DNA of 64,000 nt from DATFVJ01 sp963851085 (GTDB lineage: Bacteria; Actinomycetota; Actinomycetes; Streptosporangiales; Streptosporangiaceae): NCBI GenBank assembly GCA_963851085.1, contig CAWKNX010000005.1, forward strand, positions 124,001 through 188,000, read 5' to 3'. Made by a program: the position numbers and the translations under genes. Of this stretch, positions 8,023-15,662 are shown piece after piece. How positions within the stretch are numbered: position 1 is the first letter of the stretch; every line of letters starts with the position of its first letter. The notes under the pieces were generated by a model. The model searched no databases. It was given only the letters and a program-made list of their open reading frames with translations, and was not told the origin of the DNA.

Positions 8023-9183
8023 CTAGCTCGGGGCCGGAGCACGGTAGACCACCGTGTAGGTCCCCCCCTCCACTCGGACCACGTACCGTCGGTAAGCTGC
8101 CGGGTCGCCGGTGGGGAGGAACTGGACGGTGCCCAACGGGGTGTCTACTGACACCGCGTGGAGGGCGTTGGCGAGAGCGGGACCGGTGATCGGCCCCGAG
8201 GGCAGCGTTCGCAGCGCCCGTAGCAATGCGGTGGCCGCCGCGAAGCCGTGGGCGGCGCCCTCGTCCGCCTCCTGGTGGAACCGCCTGCGATAGTCGCCTG
8301 CGAGGGCCGTCCCGGCCTTGCCTCCCACCGAGAGGCCAGGCTCCCAGGCCACCGTCCCGTACAGGCCGTCGGCGGCCGAGCCAAGCGCCGCCACGGTGGG
8401 CGGCTCGACGCCGAACGAGAACAGGACGATCGGAGGCTGATGACCCAGGGCCTTCATCTGTTTCGCCATCAGGATGAGGTCCCCGTCCGAGGGGTCGTTG
8501 ACGAGCACCGCATCGGGGGCAGCTTCCCGGATCCTGGCCAGCAGGGGGCTGAAGTCCTGCGTCCCGATGGTGAGGGACTCAAAGGGGTCGACGACCACCC
8601 CCTTGGCGGTGAGCGCCGCCCGCTGGTCCTCGGCCAGTTGGACCGACCCCGGGGTGGTCGCGTGGAGGATCCCCACCCTCTTGGCGCCCCTGGCCACGAC
8701 GAACCCCGTGGTAGAGGCGATAAAAGCAGCCAAGCTGGAGACCCGGAAGAAGTAGCGGTTCCCCGTGGCGGTGAGCTCCTTCTGGAGCGAGGCCGCCGCC
8801 ACGTACGGAACGTGCCTGGCGTTGGCCAGGGACGCCACCGGGGCCACCAGGCTGTCCACGAAGCCCCCCACGAACGCCGTCACACCCTCCCGGGCCAGGA
8901 GGTTCTGGGCGGCCGCGACTGCGACGTCCGGACGGCTCTGGTTGTCCCGGAACACAAGCCGGATCGTCCGGCCGCCGATCCCGCCATGGCGGTTGGCCTC
9001 CTCCACGGCCAGAACGATCCCGTTGTGGAACCCCTTAGCGGCGAGAGGCCCGGTGACCGGGTCGATTTCTCCGATGGCGATGGACGAGCCTTGCTTGGAC
9101 CCCGAAGAGCAGCCAGTCAAGAAGGAGCAGCCGACCACGAGGGCTATGAGGCCCGCGAGAACGACCGTCAGACCCCTCCACAC
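8023..9183 (-). CDS. Periplasmic-type substrate-binding lipoprotein of HAAT importer
   Basis: Extracytoplasmic binding protein (type I fold, Leu/Ile/Val-binding family) of about 386 residues. GTG at 9183 is chosen because an AAGGAGG site lies 5-11 bases upstream; the longer open frame would put Arg/Cys-rich sequence ahead of the signal peptide. The N-terminus has a hydrophobic core (GLTVVLAGLIALVVG) followed by the lipobox LTGC with Cys25 as the lipid anchor. The mature part begins IAIGEIDPVTGPLAAKG and contains VEEANRHGGIGGR and FRDNQSRPDVA, typical of this family. The ligand could be an amino acid, amide or aromatic/short organic acid; the nearby CoA ligase favours an acid. Confidence 0.88.
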   Translation of the reverse strand: MWRGLTVVLAGLIALVVGCSFLTGCSSGSKQGSSIAIGEIDPVTGPLAAKGFHNGIVLAVEEANRHGGIGGRTIRLVFRDNQSRPDVAVAAAQNLLAREGVTAFVGGFVDSLVAPVASLANARHVPYVAAASLQKELTATGNRYFFRVSSLAAFIASTTGFVVARGAKRVGILHATTPGSVQLAEDQRAALTAKGVVVDPFESLTIGTQDFSPLLARIREAAPDAVLVNDPSDGDLILMAKQMKALGHQPPIVLFSFGVEPPTVAALGSAADGLYGTVAWEPGLSVGGKAGTALAGDYRRRFHQEADEGAAHGFAAATALLRALRTLPSGPITGPALANALHAVSVDTPLGTVQFLPTGDPAAYRRYVVRVEGGTYTVVYRAPAPS

Positions 9184-9217
9184 CCCGTCCTCCTTCGCCG
9201 ACCCGGAACTCGTCCCC

Positions 9218-9263
9218 TGTATAGCAGGCGCAGGAGCGCTTGTATAGCAGGCGCAGGAGCGCT
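9218..9263. repeat. Two perfect tandem 23-bp copies upstream of the importer operon
   Basis: The unit TGTATAGCAGGCGCAGGAG plus CGCT occurs at 9218-9240 and again at 9241-9263 without mismatch, followed by TGTGCAA. It lies 35-80 bases upstream of the substrate-binding-protein start, that is, in the probable promoter/leader. It may be a recent slippage duplication or a pair of regulator sites. Confidence 0.8.
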
Positions 9264-9292
9264 TGTGCAATTTTGTTCTTGTCCAATTTTTG

Positions 9293-9309
9293 TTAATGCA
9301 TTGAGCATT
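9293..9309. promoter_or_regulatory. Candidate operator TTAATGCATTGA with inverted repeat
   Basis: The AT-rich block contains the inverted repeat AATGC-ATTGA-GCATT at 9295-9309. The 12-mer TTAATGCATTGA at 9293-9304 recurs with one mismatch (TTAACGCATTGA) at 11626-11637, upstream of the aldehyde dehydrogenase and hydrolase genes. The position suits a transcription-factor site controlling the importer operon. No regulator gene is visible nearby. Confidence 0.4.
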
Positions 9310-9348
9310 TTGCCGGACCCGCCGCCGGGTCACCCAGGCCCCTACATA

Positions 9349-9376
9349 GCGAAGCGGCCCCAGGGGGCCGCTTCGC
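9349..9376. terminator. Perfect 13-bp GC-rich hairpin
   Basis: GCGAAGCGGCCCC at 9349-9361 pairs perfectly with GGGGCCGCTTCGC at 9364-9376 with only two bases between the arms. There is no T run, so an intrinsic terminator is uncertain. It lies between the importer promoter and transposase debris and may be a remnant of a mobile-element end. Confidence 0.45.
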
Positions 9377-9419
9377 CACTCGAAACGTCAAGCGCTGGCG
9401 CCACGGGGCCGATGGTGCT

Positions 9420-9590
9420 GCTGGTGCGTCGCGGGCATGCTCGAAGCCGATCAGCAGTTCCACCGCGTCAATGGCCACCGCCACCTGTCGGGAACTCCGG
9501 GCCGCGCTCGAAACTCACTTCGCTGGAAATGTCAGTACGGTCCGCCGCCAAGGTTCTACGGAACTCGGGACAACCCCCTACGAATGAATG
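9420..9590 (+). pseudogene. C-terminal tail of a transposase, frameshifted remnant
   Basis: The translated tail reads WCVAGMLEADQQFHRVNGHRHL, then after one frameshift ELRAALETHFAGNVSTV, ending near 9588. The 'MLEA..F.RVNGH.HL..LRAALE' pattern resembles the C-terminal end of actinobacterial transposases. No catalytic DDE region is present, so this is a fragment. The family cannot be fixed from so short a piece. Confidence 0.4.
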
Positions 9591-9649
9591 GTGGCCGCCT
9601 TCCAGGCGGCCGTGGGGCGGTCAGGAAGTCGCCGTCAGGTCTACGGGAC

Positions 9650-10000
9650 CGTGCGCCGCGCCATCTTGACCCACTCCCCGCAGCTGCACGAAAGCCAGGC
9701 CCGCGGCTTTGCCAGCACCACGCTCGCCAAAGGCCGCGAAGAAGCTGGACGAGCTGGCCGCCACCCTCGCCCGCGGCAACGCCCACCGGTCCCGCGTCAA
9801 GGTCGAAGCCGAGATCGAGGCCATCACCAGAAACACCTGGGTGCCGCGGGTCATCACCTGGCAGGTGGCCGGCGAGAGCCCCCGGGACCTGCGGCTTACG
9901 TGGGCATCGACCAGGCTGCCGGTGCCGCCCTGGCAGAGGAGATCTTTGGCCGAAGGCCTGCCCGCTGCCGCCGACCAGCGGAAACACGCGCAAGATCAAT
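9650..10000 (+). pseudogene. IS1634-like transposase fragment, two frameshifts
   Basis: Three consecutive frames give LTHSPQLHESQARGF, then KKLDELAATLARGNAHRS with RNTWVPRVITWQVAGE and DLRLTW, then IDQAAGAALAEEIFGRR. In that order these resemble the middle part of IS1634-family transposases, in which a 'TLAKA..KL.EL...L.RG' helix precedes a conserved 'LRLTW' segment. Neither end of an element nor target repeats are visible. It is a dead remnant separating the importer operon from the aldehyde dehydrogenase gene. Confidence 0.55.
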
Positions 10001-10103
10001 ACCCGGAAGTCGGGTTAGTCGCGGGCCGTCTGCCGGTTTGTCGAGCACCTCGAGGAGGATGAGCGCTCGGTATTCCGATTCCTGGTTCGAGTACCGACTG
10101 GTC

Positions 10104-11539
10104 TCATTCCTCCGCGACGTGGATCCGTTTGATGTAGGTGAGCTCGTGCACCTTGTGCGGGCTTCCTCGTAGGCCCGAGTCCTTGATCCCGCCGACCGGA
10201 AGGTGCGGATCGGCGAACAGGGGGCTCTCGTTCACCGCGACCCGCGCCGCATCGAGGCGAAGGGCGAGAGCCACGGCTCGATCCTCGGGTCCGAAGATGC
10301 TGCCAGCTAGCCCGTAGGCGGAGTCGTTGGCCAGGGCCAAGCACTGATCGTCGCCCTCGAACACCACCAGGGACCGGAGCGGAGCGAACGCCTCGTCCAC
10401 CCAGAGGAACGGCTTCTCCTCAAGCGTCCGGCCGAGCACCAGCTCGGTGCCGAACTCGATGACGGTGGGGAGGATGGTCTCGTCCTCGGCCAGGCCGCCG
10501 GTGAGGAGCATGCCTCCCTTCCGGAGCGCCTCCTCGTACTGGTAGATCGACCTCCGCGCGGTCCTCGGATCGCTGATGCGGACGACGTCCGTCTCGGGAT
10601 CGGCTGGGTCACCCACCTTCAGGGCCCGAACGCCCGCCACGAAGCGCCGTTTGAACTCCTCCGCCGCGGCCGACTCCACGAGGATTCGCTTGGCGGAGAA
10701 GCAGAGCTGGCCGGCGTTGGCGAAGGCGCCCACCACCGCGGCGTCCACCGCCCTGTCCATGTCCGCGTCGGCTAGCACGATCAACGGATCGTTGCCCGCC
10801 AGTTCGGGCACGTAGTGCAGCATCCTCCCGTCGATCTGGAGACAGCCCTTCACGTCCCTTGCGCACCGTGCGAGGTACTGGCCGATCTTGATCACGTTGT
10901 CCTTGCCGACGGCGCTCCCCGCGTAGGAGACGAGGACCCGCACGATCGGGTTCTCCACGAACTCCCAGGCGGCGTCCTCCGCGGCGCACGAGGAGAACTG
11001 GATAGAGCCCGCAGGAGCCCGGCGCGGTCGAAGAGGTCCACGAGACGCTGGGCAACGGCGGGAGCATGGGAGGAGGGTCTCAAGACGACAGCGTTGCCCG
11101 CACCCAGGGCCGACAGGAGGTTGTAGAGCGGGACGATCATTGGAGCGTTCGCCGGAGACATCACGGCGACCACGCCGTATGGCTCGTGGTACAGGACGTT
11201 CGTGCCCTTCCGGGCCGGGAGGCTCCGTGGCCTGATCTCCTCGAGCACCTGAGGGAAGTCCCGGGCCATCTGCGGCGCACGAGACGACTCCCACCGCGCG
11301 AATTTTCTGGGGTTACCGGCCTCCGTGACCAGCAACTCCTCGAAGTCGGCCCGTTCCTGCTCCAGGAACTCGGCCAGGCGCCCACAGAGGGCGACGCGCT
11401 TCTCAAAGGAGAGGTCCCGGATGAGGGGCCATGCGTTCGCCGCGGCGCGGATCTTCGCCCGGAGGTCCCTCCTGAACTCCTCCCGGATACCAGCCATGTG
11501 CAGGGAATGCGGACCCGTCGCGCGTTCAGCTTTTGCCAT
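10104..11539 (-). CDS. Aldehyde dehydrogenase family protein, one frameshift
   Basis: NAD(P)-dependent aldehyde dehydrogenase of about 478 residues when joined. The N-terminal part (from MAKAERATGPHSLHM) runs to FDRAGLL near 11015. The frame then shifts by one base and continues GSIQFSSCAAEDAAWEF to the end. Family motifs are GVVAVMSPANAPM, SALGAGNAVVLRPSS, the general-base Glu in VPELAGNDP, the nucleophilic Cys in NAGQLCFSAKR, and EAFAPLRSLVVFEGDD near the C-terminus. A GGAGGGGG site precedes the ATG at 11539. A single missing base explains the break. Confidence 0.85.
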
Positions 11540-11625
11540 CGATACCCGCCCCCTCCCGGTGCTTCATCGGCTGCCGAGGGCAGCTCGCACATGGGAACGC
11601 CCTCCCAGCACGACCTATAGAAAGC

Positions 11626-11637
11626 TTAACGCATTGA
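11626..11637. promoter_or_regulatory. Second copy of motif TTAACGCATTGA
   Basis: TTAACGCATTGA lies between the divergent aldehyde dehydrogenase (start 11539) and alpha/beta hydrolase (start 11715) genes. It differs by one base from the site at 9293-9304. A shared operator would tie the importer, dehydrogenase and hydrolase into one regulon; this is inference from two sites only. Confidence 0.35.
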
Positions 11638-11714
11638 ATATCTCGGCTACCACCTCCGGCTCGACCGGGCGTAAACTTTGCGCGAGATCCCCTCGAACTC
11701 TGTGAGGCCCATCG

Positions 11715-12458
11715 ATGCTCGTGCGGCGCATCGAACTGAACGGCGGCGAGGATTTTACGCCCGCCTGGGAGGTCTCCCCGGAATCCGGGCCCCGTGGTGG
11801 GGCCGCGATCTTCCATGGCTACGGGTCAACCAAGGAGAGCATGCTCGGCCTGGCCCTCGCTCTCTCCGGGGCGGGCCTTGCCTGCACGGTTCCGGACGTG
11901 TGCGGCCACGGCGAGCACCCGGAGCACTTCGGCCCATCCGTGCTCGAGGATGTCCGGAGGACAGTGGAGCACGCAAGGAGCCATGGGCCGGTCCTGGCTG
12001 TCGGGCACAGCATGGGTGCCCGGCTCGCCATGCTGGCGGAAGCCGACGCGGTCGTGGCCGTTTCCCCGGCCCTCCCCGTGCAGCCGTCTCCCGAAGGGAT
12101 GTACGCGCTCCGAACCTTCCCCAGCCCGAGGGTCAGGCAGGCCCGGCCAGGTCAAGTGGTGGAGATCCTGCGCAACCTCCCGATGCGACCTGTCCGCCTG
12201 GTTCCGTTGCTCGTGCTCATCGGGGAAGGGGACATCCCGAGCATCAGGCGGGTCGCCGAGGATCTCGTGTCATCGCTGGAGGAGGCCGAACTGGTGAGTG
12301 TGGCCGAGGGCATGATTCTGGAGGCAGAGGAGCCGCCCCCGGGTTTCGGTTCCTACCTCAAGCACTGGGCGAATCACGAGACGCTGCCGGCGACGCGTGC
12401 GGTGGCGACCGAGGTCGTCCGCTGGGCGCAGAGGCTCCCGCACACCGGCCCCAGGTAG
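11715..12458 (+). CDS. Alpha/beta hydrolase (247 aa)
   Basis: Serine hydrolase of the alpha/beta fold. The oxyanion loop is in IFHGYGSTKE, and the nucleophile elbow is VGHSMGARLAM with Ser about residue 99. An acid residue is plausible in LIGEGDIPS and the His in KHWANHETLP. There is no signal peptide, so it is cytoplasmic. The start has GAGG 8 bases upstream. It could be a thioesterase or a ring-cleavage product hydrolase of the neighbouring CoA pathway; the substrate is not readable. It is divergent from the aldehyde dehydrogenase and shares its upstream motif. Confidence 0.8.
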   Translation: MLVRRIELNGGEDFTPAWEVSPESGPRGGAAIFHGYGSTKESMLGLALALSGAGLACTVPDVCGHGEHPEHFGPSVLEDVRRTVEHARSHGPVLAVGHSMGARLAMLAEADAVVAVSPALPVQPSPEGMYALRTFPSPRVRQARPGQVVEILRNLPMRPVRLVPLLVLIGEGDIPSIRRVAEDLVSSLEEAELVSVAEGMILEAEEPPPGFGSYLKHWANHETLPATRAVATEVVRWAQRLPHTGPR

Positions 12459-12466
12459 GGGGTTCC

Positions 12467-12690
12467 CTATTCCCAATCCTCTTCGAGCATGCGCATCAGT
12501 TCCTGGTAGCGCTCAGGCATGGTGACTGTCGAAGCGCATGGCACGGGGATGGGGTAGCGCACGCCGCCCCGCTGGGTCCCCTCCAGGCCCTCCACGAGAT
12601 CGCTGGCGAAGCTCCAGGGGAATGCGAGCACCATCTCGGTGTCCTGCGCCGCTGGGAATGCTGCTCCGGGCGTGGAGACCGCGGCAGCGA
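12467..12690 (-). pseudogene. C-terminal fragment, DUF169-like protein, cut at its 5' side
   Basis: Reading the minus strand gives AAQDTEMVLAFPWSFASDLV, then EGLEGTQRGGVRYPIPVP and MPERYQELMRMLEEDWE, with a TAG stop at 12467. The 'EMVxxxP...LVEGLEGT..GGxRYPIP' pattern resembles the end of DUF169 proteins. No start is present: coherent sequence stops between about 12655 and 12700. The missing part would lie to the right, where an unrelated plus-strand fragment begins instead. Confidence 0.45.
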
Positions 12691-12876
12691 GAAGCCCGGC
12701 AGGGCGGAGCGGACGAGGACTGGATCTGCGGTCTGCCGACTGTCGCCATGCCGGCCCTTTCCTGCCCGCGTGCGGCCGAACGGCCAGCGGTCCAGCGGGT
12801 GATCACCGCCGCCACCCGCAACGTGCTCGCGGCGTTCGCCGGCGGGCCTGCCGGCCGCGAGCATCCGGTCCGCTGA
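12690..12876 (+). pseudogene. C-terminal fragment of an unrecognised protein, cut at its 5' side
   Basis: The plus strand reads DEDWICGLPTVAMPALSCPR and then RVITAATRNVLAAFAGG, ending with TGA at 12876. It looks like the last 50-60 residues of a cytoplasmic enzyme, but I do not recognise the family. No start with a ribosome site is present, and the upstream sequence belongs to the opposite-strand DUF169-like fragment. Both fragments are therefore truncated at the same place. Confidence 0.35.
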
Positions 12877-12901
12877 GGTTACCCCGCTGTGGGCGGGAAG
12901 A

Positions 12902-13792
12902 ATGGCCCGCATGGGAGAGGTCTTGGTGGGGACGGCGTCGTGGACGGACAAGACGCTGCTCGAGTCGGGCTGGTATCCGGAGACGGCACGTACTCCGCAG
13001 GAGCGGCTGGCCTACTACGCAAGCCAGTTCCCGATCGTCGAGGTCGACGCGACGTACTACGCGCCGCCCGCAGGGCGCACCGTGGAGCTGTGGCGGGATC
13101 GTACCCCGGCCGAGTTCACCTTCAATATCAAGGCGTTCTCCCTGCTGACGCAGCACCCCACGCGTCCTGGCGCGCTCTACAAGGATCTCCGTGAGCAGCT
13201 CGGCGACCCGAAGAAGAATCTCTACCTGCGCGATGTCGCCCCGGACATCGTCGACGAGGTCTGGAAGCGCTTCCTCGACGCGCTCTGGCCGCTGCATGAG
13301 GCCGGCAAGCTCGGCGCGATCTTGTTCCAGTTCCCGCAGTGGTTCGTGATCGGCCGGGCCAGGAAAGATTACCTGCTCGAATGTAAGGCGCGGTGCGATC
13401 CGATCAGGGTGTGCATCGAGTTCCGCAACCATACGTGGATGAGCGAGCAGAATCGCGACGAGACCCTGGACTTCCTGCGCAAGTACGGCCTCGCATATGT
13501 CAGCGTGGACATGCCGCAAGGCCACCCGAGCTCGATCCCGCCGGTGGTCGCCGCGACCGCGCCGCTTGCCGTGGTGCGCTTCCACGGCCATTCGGACAAA
13601 TGGACGAGCAAGGATATTCACGAGCGGTTCGGCTATCTGTACTCCGAGGACGAACTGCGGGAGTGGGCCCCCAGGCTCCGCGCGCTGGCCAGCGAGACCG
13701 AAGCCACCCATGTGGTGATGAACAACTGCTACCGGGACTACGCCCAGGTCAACGCCAGGCAGCTCGCGGATCTGCTGGCCGCGCAGGACTAG
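12902..13792 (+). CDS. DUF72 (YecE-like) protein (296 aa)
   Basis: A DUF72-family protein of normal length with a predicted TIM-barrel fold. Typical segments are VGTASWTDKTLLESGWYP at the N-terminus, FPIVEVDATYYAPP, FTFNIKAFSLLTQHPT, GAILFQFPQWF, CIEFRNHTW and VVRFHGHSDKW; the Glu/Arg of EFRN and the HGH are family-conserved. Its biochemical function is not established. ATG 12902 has GGGAAG just upstream; ATG 12911 is an alternative. It is the first intact gene right of the 12.66-kb discontinuity. Confidence 0.88.
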   Translation: MARMGEVLVGTASWTDKTLLESGWYPETARTPQERLAYYASQFPIVEVDATYYAPPAGRTVELWRDRTPAEFTFNIKAFSLLTQHPTRPGALYKDLREQLGDPKKNLYLRDVAPDIVDEVWKRFLDALWPLHEAGKLGAILFQFPQWFVIGRARKDYLLECKARCDPIRVCIEFRNHTWMSEQNRDETLDFLRKYGLAYVSVDMPQGHPSSIPPVVAATAPLAVVRFHGHSDKWTSKDIHERFGYLYSEDELREWAPRLRALASETEATHVVMNNCYRDYAQVNARQLADLLAAQD

Positions 13793-13862
13793 CGGCGCGG
13801 GACTGGCGGCGCGGGACTGGCGGCGCGGGACTGGCGGCGCGGGACTGGCGGCGCGGGACTGG
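13793..13862. repeat. Five perfect tandem copies of a 14-bp unit
   Basis: CGGCGCGGGACTGG is repeated five times exactly (13793, 13807, 13821, 13835, 13849), followed by degenerate copies to about 13890. The unit closely resembles the end of the DUF72 gene (CGCGCAGGACTAG), suggesting it grew by slippage from the gene's 3' end. The period is not a multiple of three and the tract lies outside coding sequence. Confidence 0.9.
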
Positions 13863-14036
13863 CGGCGCGCAGGATTGGCGGCACAGGACCAAACCGCGGA
13901 ACTGTCCGCGCGGACTCGCTGGCTGGAAGTCATTGGCCGGGCGGGCCGGCTTACAGGACACAATGGACTAGCCGCAGCGCGCATACATGCCAGGCCGACG
14001 CACGGCAGACTTGGCCGTGTGGACCGGGCTGACGAG

Positions 14037-15623
14037 GTGAGCGAGGGGACGTTGCTTGCCGGGCGGTACCGGTTGGCGGGCCACCTCGGAGCCGGAGGCA
14101 TGGCACAGGTCTGGAGCGGCGTCGACGAGGTGCTCGACCGCCCGGTCGCAATCAAGGTGATGGACCCCAAGCTGCTGGCGATCCCCTCTTTCCGCAGCAG
14201 GTTCCGCGGCGAGGCGCGGGCCGCGGCCCGCCTGTCTCATCCGCGGATCGTCGCGATCCACGATTACGGCGAGGCGCTCCTGCCCGGCGGCGCCGTCCTG
14301 CCCTACATCGTCATGGACGTGCTGACCGGGCAGACACTGGCGCAGCGGCTGCGCAGCGGCCCGCTGGCCTGGCCGGAGGCTGCGCGGATCTGCCGCGAGG
14401 TGGGCGAGGCGTTGTGCGCCGCGCACGAGCACGGCGTGGTGCACAGGGACATCAAGCCGGCCAACATCTTCTTGACCCAGGCGGGCGTGCGGGTGCTCGA
14501 CTTCGGCATCGCCGAGGCGACGGCGGGCGGCAGCGGCGATGACAACATGGTCGGTACTCCGGGGTACCTGGCGCCCGATCTGGAATCCACGCCGGCCACC
14601 GATATCTATGCCCTCGGGCTCGTCCTCAGCGAGACGCTGTCCCTGGCCGAGGCGTCAGCCGGGCCCGATGCGCCGACCGGGCCGCCAGTGGCCCTGGAGC
14701 GGCTCTGCCTGCGCTGCGTGGCACCTGATCCCGCGTACCGGCCGACCGCGGCGGAATTCACCGCGGCGCTGGCCGCGGTGCTCGGCGGTGCCACGGGTGT
14801 GGCCGACGGTGACCTGCTCGTGGACACCGCCGCCGATGTGCACATTCCCGATATCGGGGCGTTCGGTCCCGGCAGCGGCGGGCCCGGTGCCATCGCGGGC
14901 TCAGGCCGATGGCCCGCTCCCGCTACGGCGGGCGCCGCCGCGCGGGACGGGCACACGCGGGTGCTCACAGGGCATGGTGAGCCGGTCGGCCCGGCCAAGG
15001 CCGGGCAGCCCGCCGGAGCAGGCCAGCCCGCCGGACCCGCGCAGGACAGCGGACCCGCGCAGGACAGCGGACCCGCGCAGGACAGCGGACCCGCGCAGGA
15101 CAGCGGACCCGCGCAGGACGCCAGATTGTCAGCGGCCGGCCGGGTCTTCGCGGCAGGACGTGGGGTCCTGGCGGGCGGATCCACGCCAGTCCGGGTCAAG
15201 GTTGCGGTCGGCGCGGCGCTGGCCGTGGCCGCGGTCGTGGCCGGCCTTGCCCTGACCGCGGGCGGTGGCACGCCTGGCGCGGCGCCCCGTCCCCTCCGCA
15301 CGCCCGCGAGCCCGCCAACGGGCGGCCAGGCACCGGTCAGCCAGGCACCGGCCGGGACGGTGCAGGGCACGCTCACGCTCGCCCGCAGGCAGGTGCACGA
15401 CGGAATGCTGCAAGGCCAGGTCCGCTCCGATGTCGCGCTCGACCTGGACAATGTGATCACAAATCTGCTGACCAGCATGGTTCAGGGGCGTCCCGCTGGC
15501 CTTGCCGGGCGCATCGCCGCCATCCAAAGCAAGGTCGCCACCCGTCTTCGTGAAGGCGCGATCTCCGCGGCACTTGCCCAGACCCTGGAGACCGAGCTGA
15601 CCAAGTCCGCCGCCACTAGCTGA
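14037..15623 (+). CDS. Membrane Ser/Thr protein kinase, PknB-like
   Basis: Hanks-type kinase of about 528 residues. The kinase domain (residues about 10-265) shows the Gly loop LGAGGMAQVW, the ATP Lys in VAIKVMD, catalytic HRDIKPANIF, DFGIAEAT and GTPGYLAPDL (Asp replaces the usual Glu of APE). A Pro/Ala-rich linker holds a PAQDSG repeat. One membrane helix (VKVAVGAALAVAAVVAGLAL) then leads to a short extracellular domain of about 100 residues without PASTA repeats. GTG 14037 is chosen; GTG 14019 is in frame and possible. The substrate is unknown. It is followed by a convergent dehydrogenase gene. Confidence 0.9.
   Translation: MSEGTLLAGRYRLAGHLGAGGMAQVWSGVDEVLDRPVAIKVMDPKLLAIPSFRSRFRGEARAAARLSHPRIVAIHDYGEALLPGGAVLPYIVMDVLTGQTLAQRLRSGPLAWPEAARICREVGEALCAAHEHGVVHRDIKPANIFLTQAGVRVLDFGIAEATAGGSGDDNMVGTPGYLAPDLESTPATDIYALGLVLSETLSLAEASAGPDAPTGPPVALERLCLRCVAPDPAYRPTAAEFTAALAAVLGGATGVADGDLLVDTAADVHIPDIGAFGPGSGGPGAIAGSGRWPAPATAGAAARDGHTRVLTGHGEPVGPAKAGQPAGAGQPAGPAQDSGPAQDSGPAQDSGPAQDSGPAQDARLSAAGRVFAAGRGVLAGGSTPVRVKVAVGAALAVAAVVAGLALTAGGGTPGAAPRPLRTPASPPTGGQAPVSQAPAGTVQGTLTLARRQVHDGMLQGQVRSDVALDLDNVITNLLTSMVQGRPAGLAGRIAAIQSKVATRLREGAISAALAQTLETELTKSAATS
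15033..15119. repeat. 18-bp coding tandem repeat in kinase linker
   Basis: GGACCCGCGCAGGACAGC is repeated four times exactly at 15033-15104 plus a partial fifth, encoding PAQDSG x4 then PAQDA. It lies in the linker between the kinase domain and the membrane helix. The unit is a multiple of three, so copy-number change keeps the frame. Confidence 0.9.
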
Positions 15624-15662
15624 CCCCTGCGCGGGGACGTGACCGTGCCGTGCGCCGGACGA

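Noticed and set aside
8248..9669. Long plus-strand open frame antisense to the substrate-binding protein
   Set aside because: It mirrors the lipoprotein gene in another frame, is Arg/Gly/Pro-rich and has no motif. Long antisense frames are expected in DNA with such GC bias.
13793..13862. CRISPR-like direct repeats
   Set aside because: The units are contiguous 14-bp copies with no spacers.
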